64,000 nt of DNA, from contig CAYYOL010000007.1 in assembly GCA_964473245.1 (NCBI GenBank), positions 1-64,000 of the forward strand, written 5' to 3'. The notes beneath the pieces were generated by a model. The model searched no databases and had not been told where the DNA came from. It saw only the letters and a program-made list of their open reading frames with translations. A program made the translations under genes and the position numbers. Below, one piece after another: positions 50,416 to 59,408 of the stretch (its first letter is position 1; each line of letters starts with the position of its first letter). The DNA is from CAYZJV01 sp964473245 (GTDB taxonomy: Bacteria; Spirochaetota; Spirochaetia; Sphaerochaetales; Sphaerochaetaceae).

Positions 50416-52704
50416 CTATTTGATCAGTCCTGCCTCTCCGAACGCATAGAAGAGTTTCTCTGGATGGAGTGGAATCGAGTCGATTGCCACGCCCGTTGCA
50501 TTGAGCATGGCGTTTCTTAGTGCCGGAGCAACGGGAATAACCGGGGGTTCTCCAAGTGACTTATTTCCAAAAGGTCCGGTGGGATCGTGTGTTTCAACGA
50601 ATTCCGCGTGCAAGTCCGGGGTGTCGATTGCAGTCATGAGCTTATAGTCGAGGAGATTGTCGTTCAACATACGCCCGGTCTTCGGATCGAACAGATGGTA
50701 TTCGGTAAGACCGTATCCGAGTCCCATGCTCATGCCTCCATGGACCTGCCCCTCGGCTGTCTGACGGTTAATGATCTTGCCCGAGTCGTGAACATTAACG
50801 ATGTCGAGAATCTTAACCTGACACATGGGGATATCAACCTCTATCTCGACGAAGCAGACTCCGAACGAATAGGTATTGTCCGAGCAGTGGTGTGTCTCCT
50901 CGGCTGCGATATGTAGGGAGTTGGTGAGGCTGTAACACGATTCAAGTGCAACTTCGGCGACGGAGATCAGTGGTTCATGCTGATTTTTGTGTACAATCTG
51001 GTTCTCTTCGATATCGAGATCCCATGCCTCTTTATGAACCATGGTTGCTGCGTAATCGAGAATTTTCTTTTTAAATGCCTCTGCAGTCTTCTTGACTGCA
51101 AGTCCCGAAACGTAGGTCTGCCGTGAAGCATAGGCTCCAGTATCGTATGGCGTGACATCGGTATCTTGTTGGCTGATGATATGAATCTTGTCTGCAGTGA
51201 ACCCCGCAGCTTCAGCGGCCATCATGGTGAACACGGTATCTGCACCCTGGCCGATCTCCGTCGCTCCGACCTGCAACTGTGCCGAACCATCCTGATTCAG
51301 CAACATCCGGCAAGCCGAAGTCTCAAGACTGATCGGATATACTCCGGTCTTGTAGCAGAAAATCGCCATACCGACACCCTTTCGTGTCGGTCCGGTCTGC
51401 TTCTCGTAAGCAACGCGCTTTGCGCTGTAATCGAGGTATGCATCCCCTCTGTCGATACACTCTTCCAGACCCGTCGAGTGGCAGGTGATGGTGGTGATGG
51501 GGTCGACGTATCCGAGTTTCATCATATTCTGCTTTCTGAATACCAGTGGATCGAGTTTCGTCTTTGCCACGATATCATCCACATGCGATTCGAGAGCGAA
51601 TGCTATCTGGGGAATTCCGTATGCCCGCATGGCTCCGGCTGTCGGCAGGTTGGTATAGACCGTGTAGGCATCGCCCTTGATCGCACCAACTGGGTACATC
51701 ATTCGGAACCCGTTCACTGCATTTGCAACAAGAGCATGAGCATGTGATGCATATGCTCCCTGGTTCGAATATGCCTCGATCGATCGAGCGGCGAATGAAC
51801 CGTCCTTTCTGATATAGGAGACGATATGGAACTTCATAGCATGTCGAGTTCGTGTACATGCGAACGTCTCTTCTCTCGTATAGGAAAGCTGTACCGGTCT
51901 ACCGCCCACTCGAGTTGTGAGATAGGCGTTCAACGGTTCGGTGAGGGCATCCTGCTTGTTTCCGAAGCCCCCTCCAATGTACGGCTTGATGATCCTAATG
52001 TCGCCGAATCCGACACCGAGCGCCTGAGAACAGACTCTTCGAACTATATGAGGAATCTGTGTCGAGCTGACCACCACGATCTTTCCGGCCTCCATGTAGG
52101 CGAACGAGTTTGCCGTCTCAATATGGCAATGACTCACGATCGGAGTTTCATAGGTCCCTTCAACTTTGGTGAGATTTGACTCCTTGATCGCCTCATCGAA
52201 GGAGCCGATTTCGTATGACGAGTGGACGACCACATTATCGGGGCGTTCATCATGAATGGAGCGTGCATCGGGCTTCATCGCATCTTCTACCGAGAGTATG
52301 GGCTCATACTCCTCGTAGGTGACTTTAATTCTCCTTGCCGCCTCATTCGCTGCAAGCTGAGTCTCGGCGATAACCGCAGCGATATCGTCTCCATAGCATC
52401 GAACACGGGTGTTGAGCAGTTTTCTGTCTGCGATATCCTGATGCTTCTTGTCGGTCGACCAAGGGTGTCCTGCAGTGGGGAACTGGATATCGGGCACATC
52501 GAAGCAGGTGACGATATCGATCACGCCAGGGACCTTCCACGCCTCGGAGAGGTCAAATGAGGTGACCAGGCCATTCGCTATCGTGCTGTGCACCACCTTT
52601 GCCCGCAGGGCACGGGCATGCAACAGGTCCTCCGTGTACTTGGCAGTTCCTACCACTTTATCTCTTGCATCCACACGTTTCAGGGGTGCACCGATTATTT
52701 CCAT
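50416..52704 (-). CDS. xdhA: Molybdo-hydroxylase molybdopterin subunit (xanthine dehydrogenase type)
   Basis: A 762-residue large subunit with ATG 52704 (GGAGG just before). The N-terminal domain begins APLKRVDARDKVVGTAKYTED. The Moco region includes PYIGGGFGNKQDA, GAMRAYGIPQIAF, TEIGQGADTVF and SLGEPPVIPVAPALRNAM, where the Glu is the general base. KRVDARDKV and the order of subunits (molybdenum, FAD, Fe-S) match single-gene XdhA-B-C operons for purine or nicotinate-type hydroxylation. The catalytic residues that separate xanthine dehydrogenase from relatives cannot be judged by eye. Confidence 0.92.
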   Translation of the reverse strand: MEIIGAPLKRVDARDKVVGTAKYTEDLLHARALRAKVVHSTIANGLVTSFDLSEAWKVPGVIDIVTCFDVPDIQFPTAGHPWSTDKKHQDIADRKLLNTRVRCYGDDIAAVIAETQLAANEAARRIKVTYEEYEPILSVEDAMKPDARSIHDERPDNVVVHSSYEIGSFDEAIKESNLTKVEGTYETPIVSHCHIETANSFAYMEAGKIVVVSSTQIPHIVRRVCSQALGVGFGDIRIIKPYIGGGFGNKQDALTEPLNAYLTTRVGGRPVQLSYTREETFACTRTRHAMKFHIVSYIRKDGSFAARSIEAYSNQGAYASHAHALVANAVNGFRMMYPVGAIKGDAYTVYTNLPTAGAMRAYGIPQIAFALESHVDDIVAKTKLDPLVFRKQNMMKLGYVDPITTITCHSTGLEECIDRGDAYLDYSAKRVAYEKQTGPTRKGVGMAIFCYKTGVYPISLETSACRMLLNQDGSAQLQVGATEIGQGADTVFTMMAAEAAGFTADKIHIISQQDTDVTPYDTGAYASRQTYVSGLAVKKTAEAFKKKILDYAATMVHKEAWDLDIEENQIVHKNQHEPLISVAEVALESCYSLTNSLHIAAEETHHCSDNTYSFGVCFVEIEVDIPMCQVKILDIVNVHDSGKIINRQTAEGQVHGGMSMGLGYGLTEYHLFDPKTGRMLNDNLLDYKLMTAIDTPDLHAEFVETHDPTGPFGNKSLGEPPVIPVAPALRNAMLNATGVAIDSIPLHPEKLFYAFGEAGLIK

Positions 52705-52857
52705 TGTTCCCTCCTTCCTACTCGAGGAACACATACTTCCAATCTCTTGGGTTCTCCTCTCATGACTCCTTTGGAGACACGGTCAGCATTACGGGTTACG
52801 CACTACATGACAGGATATCCGACAGCAAGAGTACCGAAAGCGATACGCTCTACTCTC

Positions 52858-52885
52858 ATGTTACAACAAAATGCAACAAATTCAA
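52858..52885 (-). promoter_or_regulatory. candidate xdh promoter with tandem 10-bp repeats
   Basis: Minus strand: TTGAAT (52885-52880), 16-base spacer, TAACAT (52863-52858). The spacer coincides with two adjacent 10-base repeats on the plus strand, ACAACAAAAT and GCAACAAATT (52863-52882), one helical turn apart, which could be a regulator site. The leader to xdhA (52704) would be ~150 bases, in which I see no clear structure. Confidence 0.4.
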
Positions 52886-52939
52886 GAATTTTTCGACTTT
52901 TCGCTATCTCCTCCGTCCCACTAGTGCCGCTCATGGCTG

Positions 52940-54550
52940 CTACCAGGCTGCGACGGTACCATCTGATCGAGAATCGGTTCCCCCCATGAAAAACCCATCC
53001 GATTCATCTACCCAGATAATCTGGCCTCTCCCGAACAATTCCTTGTTCTCGGAGATTTCCACTTCATGACCTCTGGCTCTCAGTGCCTGTATGATAGGTT
53101 GCGGAAAATGCGCCTCCACCACAACACTGTTTCCCGAGAGCCATCGCCATCGGGGGGCGTCCAGTGTACTCTGAGGATCCATATCTCTGTCAATACTATG
53201 AAGAAGCGTCTGTAAGTGTCCTTGAGGCTGGTTGAATCCTCCCATGACACCGAACGGACCGATTGCCCGTCCTGCCTTGGAAAGAAAGCCTGGGATTATG
53301 GTGTGATACGACCGTTTGCCTCCCTCAAGTCGATTCGGGTGTGTGGGATCCAATGAAAAGTTCGCTCCTCGATTCTGCATTGCGATACCTGTTTCGGGAA
53401 TGACGATTCCCGATCCGAAACCCTCATAGTTGCTCTGTATGTAGGAGACCATGTTTCCTTGATCGTCTGCAGTCGCGAGATAGACCGTACCCCCTCGCTG
53501 AGGCTCTCCACATGAAGGTATACGTGCCTGTTCGGCGATACGAGATCGCTGTCGCGCGATATAATCGTTGGAGAGCAGTTGTGCTACCGAATAGGGCATA
53601 CTCGATGGCTCGGCGATATATGCAGCTGCATCGCTCATGGCCAGCTTTGTCGCCTCTATCGCATGGTGAACTCGTTTTTCACTCTCATGACCCTCCGAAT
53701 GCATGCCTTCGAGAATTGCCAGTGCCTCAAGTACTGCAATACCCTGTCCGTTCGGGGGAAGTTCCCACACATGATACCCTTTGTAGGAAGTCTTGATCGG
53801 GTCTATCCATTCGGGCCGATACGCAGCTAGATCCTCTTTTCTCAGATACCCCTCATGCGCTCTCGAGTAGGCGTCGATACGGTCTGCGATTTCTCCCTCG
53901 TAAAAATCTCGAGCATGAGTTGCTGCAATGCGCTCCAGTGTCGTTGCGTGATGCCCGGAGGACCAGAGTTCTCCAGCCCGAGGGGCTCGTCCGTTCGGAG
54001 CGAAGAGTGAGAACCAGGGCGTGAATTGCGGATCACTGGCCAGGGGTGCGTACCGGTCATATGCTCGAGCCCACTGTCGTGCGACGGTTGGCGATACTGC
54101 ATATCCCTGACGGGCATAGTGTATTGCGCTCTCCATGACTCTCTCCAACGGTAGTCTGCCGAATCGTTCTGAGAGAGCTGCCCAGGCGGAAGGTACACCA
54201 GGCACGGTCACCGGTATCCAGCCGCGGGTCGGCATGCCGCTGAAACCCTTGTCGGTGACAGCCTTGAGACTTATTCCCCGAGGAGCTGGGCCACTTGCGT
54301 TCAATCCGTGGAGTTTTCCTTGGGCCCACACGAGGGCAAAGGCATCGCCACCGATACCATTCGATGTCGGTTCGGTTACCGTGAGCGTTACAGCCGTGGC
54401 AATTGCGGCGTCGATTGCATTGCCTCCCTCCTGCAATATGCGAAGTCCTGCTTGCGCGGCGAGGTGCTGACTAGTGGCAACCATGCCGTGTCTCGCAACG
54501 ACTGGGGGACGACCGAAAGCAATGGATGATGTGGGGTTATGATGAAGCAT
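52940..54550 (-). CDS. Gamma-glutamyltransferase-like Ntn hydrolase (YwrD type)
   Basis: A 536-residue precursor of the GGT family. The N-terminus is GRPPVVARHGMVATSQHLAAQAGLRIL, then GGNAIDAAIATAVTLTVTEP and GIGGDAFAL. Autoprocessing would expose Thr355 in RGGTVYLAT, the YwrD-like form rather than the T-T-H of canonical GGT. SYIQSNYEGFGSGIV and GITMQNRG-type (here GIAMQNRGANF) follow. There is no signal peptide, so it is probably cytoplasmic. It may cleave amides of small molecules. It is on the same strand as the xdh operon, upstream of it (235-base gap). Confidence 0.85.
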   Translation of the reverse strand: MLHHNPTSSIAFGRPPVVARHGMVATSQHLAAQAGLRILQEGGNAIDAAIATAVTLTVTEPTSNGIGGDAFALVWAQGKLHGLNASGPAPRGISLKAVTDKGFSGMPTRGWIPVTVPGVPSAWAALSERFGRLPLERVMESAIHYARQGYAVSPTVARQWARAYDRYAPLASDPQFTPWFSLFAPNGRAPRAGELWSSGHHATTLERIAATHARDFYEGEIADRIDAYSRAHEGYLRKEDLAAYRPEWIDPIKTSYKGYHVWELPPNGQGIAVLEALAILEGMHSEGHESEKRVHHAIEATKLAMSDAAAYIAEPSSMPYSVAQLLSNDYIARQRSRIAEQARIPSCGEPQRGGTVYLATADDQGNMVSYIQSNYEGFGSGIVIPETGIAMQNRGANFSLDPTHPNRLEGGKRSYHTIIPGFLSKAGRAIGPFGVMGGFNQPQGHLQTLLHSIDRDMDPQSTLDAPRWRWLSGNSVVVEAHFPQPIIQALRARGHEVEISENKELFGRGQIIWVDESDGFFMGGTDSRSDGTVAAW

Positions 54551-54679
54551 CTCTGCATACCTCCCTATATGGTTCGGACAGTGTATGGAGACCGAAGATG
54601 GGTGTCAACGTATCGGAAAGCTTCGAACTGAAGCAGTAAATGAATCGTGAATTCAGAAGAAGATACAGGATGCTGGTAT

Positions 54680-56176
54680 CTAGAGGAGTACTCCTTTCTT
54701 GAAGATCATGATTGCGCGATAGTTTCCAGTCTCACTTTTTGTTCGCTCTAATCCCGATGCAATATCGAGGATCTGGTTCCAGAGCTGGTCGCACACGGAT
54801 GCAAGTGAAGCTCCTTCCAGCAAGGTTCCTGCGTTGAAGTCGATCCAGTTCGGTTTCATCTCGGCAAGTTTGGAGTTCGAGGAAATCTTGACAGTGGGAA
54901 TCATGCTGGACAGGGGATTCCCGCGTCCGGTGGTGAACAGGAGCATCTGTGCTCCCGAAGCAAGCATATTGGTTATCGATACATTATCGTTACCCGGTCC
55001 CTCCAATAGGTTGATTCCCGTTTTCTTTACACACTCTCCATAGGTTAGGGTATCGGTGATGGGAGAGAACCCACTTTTCTGAATGTTTCCCAACGATTTC
55101 TCTTCCAATGTGGTAATGCCTCCTTCCCGGTTACCTGGTGATGGGTTTTCGTATATGGGGATATCGCTGTCGAGATAGTACTGCTTGAATGAGTTTATCA
55201 TGGCCACTATCTTGTCGAATGTCTTCTTGGTATCTGCTCGATTCATGAGCAGATGTTCGGCACCGAACATCTCTGGAACCTCGGTGAGGATACCGCTGCC
55301 GTCACAGGCAACCAAGCGGTCTGCGATGCACCCCACGAGAGGATTCGCCGTGAGACCGGAGAAAGCATCGGATCCTCCACATTTGAGGCCGAGAATCAGC
55401 TTGGATACAGGGGTCTCGACCCGAGTATCGTGGTGCATCTCATGGAGAATCTCCCCTACGAGATCGAGTCCATGCGCAATCTCATCTTCCTGAATCTCCT
55501 GTGTCACCATGGTTCTGACACGACTCTCATTAATCGAATCAAGTAGTGGCAGGAAGTGTTTAAGATCATTGTTCTCACACCCCAGGCTGACAAGGAGTAC
55601 ACCACCTGCATTCGGATGCTGCACGATCCCTTTCAGAATCTGCTGACTTATGCTGGCACCTTCACCAACCTGAGAACACCCAGTGTTGTGCGGCAGGGCG
55701 TAGATTCCATCGCACAGGCCTTCAAACTGCTTTCGTGCGGCTTCGGCAATCACTTCGGTGGTGTGATTCACACAACTCACGGTGGGGATGATCCACAGCT
55801 CATTTCGCGTACCTGTCTTCCCTCCGGTTCTCGGATAACCGAGGAATGTGTTTCTGATATTCCCCGGAATCTTCTTTGCATAGGGTGTAGGGTTGTATGC
55901 GTAGGAGATGATGCCGCTCAGACTGGTCTTCATGGTGTGGGTATGTACCCAACTTCCTCTGGGGATCGTTTTGGTGGCTATTCCGATTGTAGATCCGTAT
56001 TTAACGATCTCATTACCCGCTTCCATGCCCCGCAATGCGAACTTGTGCCCAGCTGGAATAGCTTCCTGCAGGCAGAACGTAGTGCCATCCACTGTTATCT
56101 CCATCCCAGATGGAAGCGACTGCAAGGCAACCAGTACAGAATCGGAGGGGTGGACTCGCATATAGGCTTGTTTCAT
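54680..56176 (-). CDS. uxaA: UxaA/altronate-dehydratase family enzyme
   Basis: A 498-residue protein, full length for altronate dehydratase. The N-terminal SAF-like domain covers ~1-95 (AIPAGHKFALRGMEAGNEIVKYG and HTHTMKTSL). The catalytic part has GYPRTGGKTGTRNELWIIPTVSC, HNTGCSQVGEG, VSLGCENND, LKCGGSDAFSGLTANPLVGC and TTGRGNPLSS, covering the conserved Cys and Gly stretches. These lyases dehydrate altronate or related sugar acids. AAGGAG is well placed before ATG 56176. Neither uxaB nor uxaC is near, so the sugar acid is not certain. Confidence 0.88.
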   Translation of the reverse strand: MKQAYMRVHPSDSVLVALQSLPSGMEITVDGTTFCLQEAIPAGHKFALRGMEAGNEIVKYGSTIGIATKTIPRGSWVHTHTMKTSLSGIISYAYNPTPYAKKIPGNIRNTFLGYPRTGGKTGTRNELWIIPTVSCVNHTTEVIAEAARKQFEGLCDGIYALPHNTGCSQVGEGASISQQILKGIVQHPNAGGVLLVSLGCENNDLKHFLPLLDSINESRVRTMVTQEIQEDEIAHGLDLVGEILHEMHHDTRVETPVSKLILGLKCGGSDAFSGLTANPLVGCIADRLVACDGSGILTEVPEMFGAEHLLMNRADTKKTFDKIVAMINSFKQYYLDSDIPIYENPSPGNREGGITTLEEKSLGNIQKSGFSPITDTLTYGECVKKTGINLLEGPGNDNVSITNMLASGAQMLLFTTGRGNPLSSMIPTVKISSNSKLAEMKPNWIDFNAGTLLEGASLASVCDQLWNQILDIASGLERTKSETGNYRAIMIFKKGVLL

Positions 56177-56198
56177 GGATGCTCCTTTAACGGCAGAG

Positions 56199-56235
56199 GT
56201 TATCTGACGATAACTTAAAACTGATGAAAGTGCAA
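56199..56235 (-). promoter_or_regulatory. uxaA promoter with 16-bp palindromic operator candidate
   Basis: Minus strand: TTGCAC (56235-56230), 17-base spacer, TATCGT (56212-56207). The -10 is embedded in GTTATCTGACGATAAC (56199-56214), a perfect 6-4-6 inverted repeat, 22 bases before the uxaA ATG. A repressor there would block RNA polymerase. The regulator is not identifiable within the window. Confidence 0.55.
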
Positions 56236-56314
56236 AGAGCTCACTTCCGGAATAAAAATGTACGACAAAATATCTTGAATACTCTATAGTATTTGTTGTA
56301 GATAAGGGTTGCTC

Positions 56315-58740
56315 ATGGTGCAGGATAAACTGAAAAGGTTGGATCTCAAAAGTTTTCTTCTCCCTCTGGCAGGAATCAGTCTCCAATTTCTGTTGTTTTC
56401 TCTCGTGTTTCTGTATACCAGAGTTAACCAGAAACAACAAGATTTTCGCAATACAGCACTCAGTGTCGCCGATAGCTATGCTCAGATGCTTTCTCACTCC
56501 CGGGAGGCATATAACACCATCTCCTCGTTGTTGGATGNNNNNNNNNNNNNNNNNNNNNNNNNNNNNNNNNNNNNNNNNNNNNNNNNNNNNNNNNNNNNNN
56601 NNNNNNNNNNNNNNNNNNNNNNNNNNNNNNNNNNNNNCAGATGCTTTCTCACTCCCGGGAGGCATATAACACCATCTCCTCGTTGTTGGATGATAAACTG
56701 GAGATGGCCAGTCAAGCAGTACCGATATTCGATCACTCAGGGGGAGATGAAAGCATTGCAGATCTTGCTCACAGGCTTCATGTGGATGAAATCTATGTAT
56801 ACGATGCTGCAGGGAAGATCCAATACAGTAATACCGGCGAATATATTGGCTGGCAGGCTTTCGAAGGGCATCCGGTACATACCTTTATGACCGGAGAGCT
56901 GAATTTTTTTGTTGAAGAGGAGATTCGGAGAGATACGGAGAGTGACCGGTATCTCAAGTATGCTTATATTCGAAATGAAGATGGAACGTTCTATCAGATT
57001 GGTGTAAAAGCAGAGAATCTTGAGCAGTTCCTAGAGCATTTCGAATACTCTGAACTGGTGAATCACGCATACACCAGTAGCGGAGAATACCATCTTACAT
57101 TCATCAACTCGGACAATATCATCGTTTCGAGCAGTCTGGAAGGGATTACCGGAGCGACTCTGAAAGATGAACGGGTTTTGGACTTGCTGTATGCTGGAAG
57201 CGATAACGTCCACAGAATCGACTTCGAGGGAAGCTCTGTGTATCTAGTCGGGGTTCCAGTGCTCATAGAAGATCAATTCATCGGGAACTTGGTAATTACA
57301 TGGGAAGCCGACGAGTTGGCGAATGAGATCCAGGGACTGATTTTCCAGGCAATCTTTCAGTATTTGATTCTACTTTCATTCTTTGGAGCGATTCTCTACT
57401 ACGCATATCGGAAAAACAAAGCGAACGTTCGACTAGCGTTTTACGATGCATTGACCGGTCTGCCGAATGAGGTGTTTCAGAATGAGTATCTCGAGGACAT
57501 CTTGAAAACGAATACTGTGAATCAGGCAATCATTCTGATAAGAATCGAAAATCTTGCCACATTGAATCTGCTGTATGGATCTTCGTATGGGAATGTGTTG
57601 TATGTAGCGATTTCGAATGCGATACAGGCCTTCCTCAGCCATGATGACAGACTCTTTTCGTATGCGAAACGAGAGCTTGTGTACATTCGAGGAGCCTATG
57701 CCGATAGAGATGAGCTCCAGGCTGTTGCAGGAAACCTTGTGAAACACTGTCGTGCTCAGTTAAAAGAGGTATTCGATCAACCTCAGGAAGTCCAAATAGG
57801 CGTAGGGGTTGTGGAGATGCGAGGATATCGGCCAGGGTCAAGCGATACATTACTTCAGAATGTCAGCCTTGCGTTGAGTTCTAACACAAGGCGAGCCGGT
57901 GCCATTGTCAGCTTCTATGAGGATGCCATGGAGGCTAGAGAGAGGCGCGAAGACACAATCGAGAAGAGTTTGAGGGCGATTACCGAAGGGAGAGATCAGC
58001 AAAGCTTCTCTTTGCACTATCAGCCGAAAATCGACCTAGAATGTCAGGAGCTGATGGGATTCGAGGCCCTTGCACGTTTGGAGTTGCCCGCTCTCGGTTT
58101 TGTCTCCCCGCCTGAATTCATCCATGTCGCTGAGAAGAAGTTCCTTATTTACGATCTTGGCAAGGAGATTCTGAGACAAGCATGTGAGTTCATCCAGCTG
58201 CTTCAGAGCGGTGACCGACAAGGATTGACGGTTGCCGTGAATATTTCGGGATTGCACAGGGAAGAGTTTTTGGATGATGTGAAAGCGATAGTCTCGATGT
58301 ACGATATTGATATCAGGTTACTTGAATTTGAAATCACGGAGACGACATTGCTCGATAATTTCGACCTGATCAATGAGAAGTTGCAGCAGATCAAGCACAT
58401 GGGTATAACCATCTCTCTAGATGATTTTGGCACCGGGTACTCCTCATTCGCTCGTTTGAGGGAGTTGTATATCGATTCAGTCAAGATCGACAGGTACTTC
58501 ATTCGTTCCATCGTAGAATGTGACGACTCGTATGCGATTGCTGTAGATATCATCTCCATGGCACACAAGATGGGACTCACGGTGGTTGCCGAGGGTGTGG
58601 AGACGGAATCACAATTGTGCTACCTGAGAAAGCATAGCTGTGACCTAGGACAGGGATATTATATAAGCAGACCGCTTCCGACCAAGATGGCTCTCGACTT
58701 CTGTCATTCATATCCGGCTACCAACTCCAGTAAGTATTGA
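56315..58740 (+). CDS. Membrane EAL-domain c-di-GMP phosphodiesterase (interrupted by a false N gap)
   Basis: If the gap artefact is removed (join base 56537 to 56693) the frame is intact and gives 756 residues. Order: TM helix (LLPLAGISLQFLLFSLVFLY), extracytoplasmic sensor of the dCache kind (~65-315), second TM, GGDEF-like domain with no GGDEF (site reads YAKRELVYIRG), then EAL with GFEALARLE, VNISGLHREEF, FEITETTLLD, LDDFGTGYSS, VKIDRYFIRS and VAEGVETE. All metal and catalytic positions of EAL look present, so it should hydrolyse c-di-GMP while the GGDEF part is probably inactive. ATG 56315 with AAGGG upstream; TTG 56309 is also possible. Confidence 0.88.
56483..56537 (+). repeat. 55-bp duplication, left copy (assembly overlap)
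   Basis: Identical base for base to 56638-56692. It directly abuts the run of N. It codes the same 18 residues of the EAL protein twice, so it represents one contig end and not a biological repeat. Confidence 0.95.
56538..56637. other. 100-base run of N (scaffold gap, apparently false)
   Basis: Exactly 100 N, the conventional length for a gap of unknown size. Flanks carry an identical 55-bp overlap, so collapsing one copy and the N restores an uninterrupted reading frame through the EAL gene. Confidence 0.97.
56638..56692 (+). repeat. 55-bp duplication, right copy (assembly overlap)
   Basis: Same sequence as 56483-56537. The reading frame continues from here into the rest of the EAL protein. 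A 55-base identical overlap equals a common de Bruijn-graph k-mer length. Confidence 0.95.
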
Positions 58741-58772
58741 TGAGCGGTCTTGTTGTATAGGTCTTCCCGAGG

Positions 58773-58785
58773 AACATGACATGTT
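58773..58785. promoter_or_regulatory. 13-bp palindrome upstream of the MazG-like gene
   Basis: AACATGACATGTT, perfect 6-1-6 inverted repeat, 46 bases before the start codon at 58832. It may be an operator for the nuclease group that follows, but no regulator gene is adjacent. Confidence 0.35.
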
Positions 58786-58831
58786 TGTTTGAAAAGTGTG
58801 GTATGCTGTGCAGATACAAGAGAGATACAGT

Positions 58832-59188
58832 ATGCATGAATTACAAGAATTGACCGATAGGATTCTCGCATTCCGTGAAGAACGGGATTGGGAGCAATTT
58901 CACAATTACAAGGATGTTGCGATATCGCTGGTGCTTGAGGCGACAGAACTGCTTGAGCATTTTCAATGGAAGAGTCCAGAAGAGATAGCTGACCACATAA
59001 CTGAACAACGAGAGAGCATTGGTGAGGAGTTGGCCGATATCTTCTACTGGGTGTTGCTGCTCAGCCATGACCTTGGCATAGACCTGAGAGCCACCTTCGA
59101 AGCGAAAATGGAGAAGAATGCCAAAAAATATCCCGTAGAGAAGGCAAAAGGGTCCCATAGGAAGTACACGGAAATCGATCGTGACTAG
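58832..59188 (+). CDS. MazG-like nucleotide pyrophosphohydrolase
   Basis: A 118-residue all-alpha NTP pyrophosphohydrolase. SLVLEATELLEHFQWK and GEELADIFYWVLLLSHDLGID supply the two E-x-x-E / E-x-x-D metal sites of the MazG/DCTPP1 (RS21-C6) fold; FREERDWEQFHNYKDVAISL is the typical start. It hydrolyses non-canonical or damaged dNTPs to monophosphates. Start at ATG 58832 over the longer in-frame ATG 58796. It stands ahead of a DUF2075 nuclease-helicase gene, an arrangement I believe recurs in other bacteria. Confidence 0.87.
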   Translation: MHELQELTDRILAFREERDWEQFHNYKDVAISLVLEATELLEHFQWKSPEEIADHITEQRESIGEELADIFYWVLLLSHDLGIDLRATFEAKMEKNAKKYPVEKAKGSHRKYTEIDRD

Positions 59189-59408
59189 CTTTGAAATGAA
59201 TGGTATGCAAGCAAGCTTTCGTTTCCGGCACTTGTTCGGCAAAGTGACCACTTCGTGGTCCCACTGCTCTCACTCCGTTTGGAAATCGTGACCCCAGGGC
59301 AAGAGGCGGCGGGGTATCTCCCCATACGTTTCCTGCACTCTCTCGGTAATGGACCAATAGTGATTGTTCCGCTACCCTCGTTTCGTTGGGAAATAAAAGG
59401 AGTTTTCC
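59189..59408 (+). other. 220-base gap with hairpin and start-less open frame
   Basis: A perfect GACCAC-TTC-GTGGTC hairpin occurs at 59246-59260. A plus-strand frame stays open for about 78 codons into the next gene's start region (reading NEWYASKLSFPALVRQ and onward) but has no credible start or ribosome site. AAGGAG at 59397-59402 serves the next gene. I see no known RNA or terminator with a T-run. Confidence 0.35.

Noticed and set aside
56483..56692. Tandem repeat or mobile-element insertion in the EAL gene
   Set aside because: The duplicated 55 bases flank exactly 100 N, and collapse restores the frame, so this is an assembly artefact.
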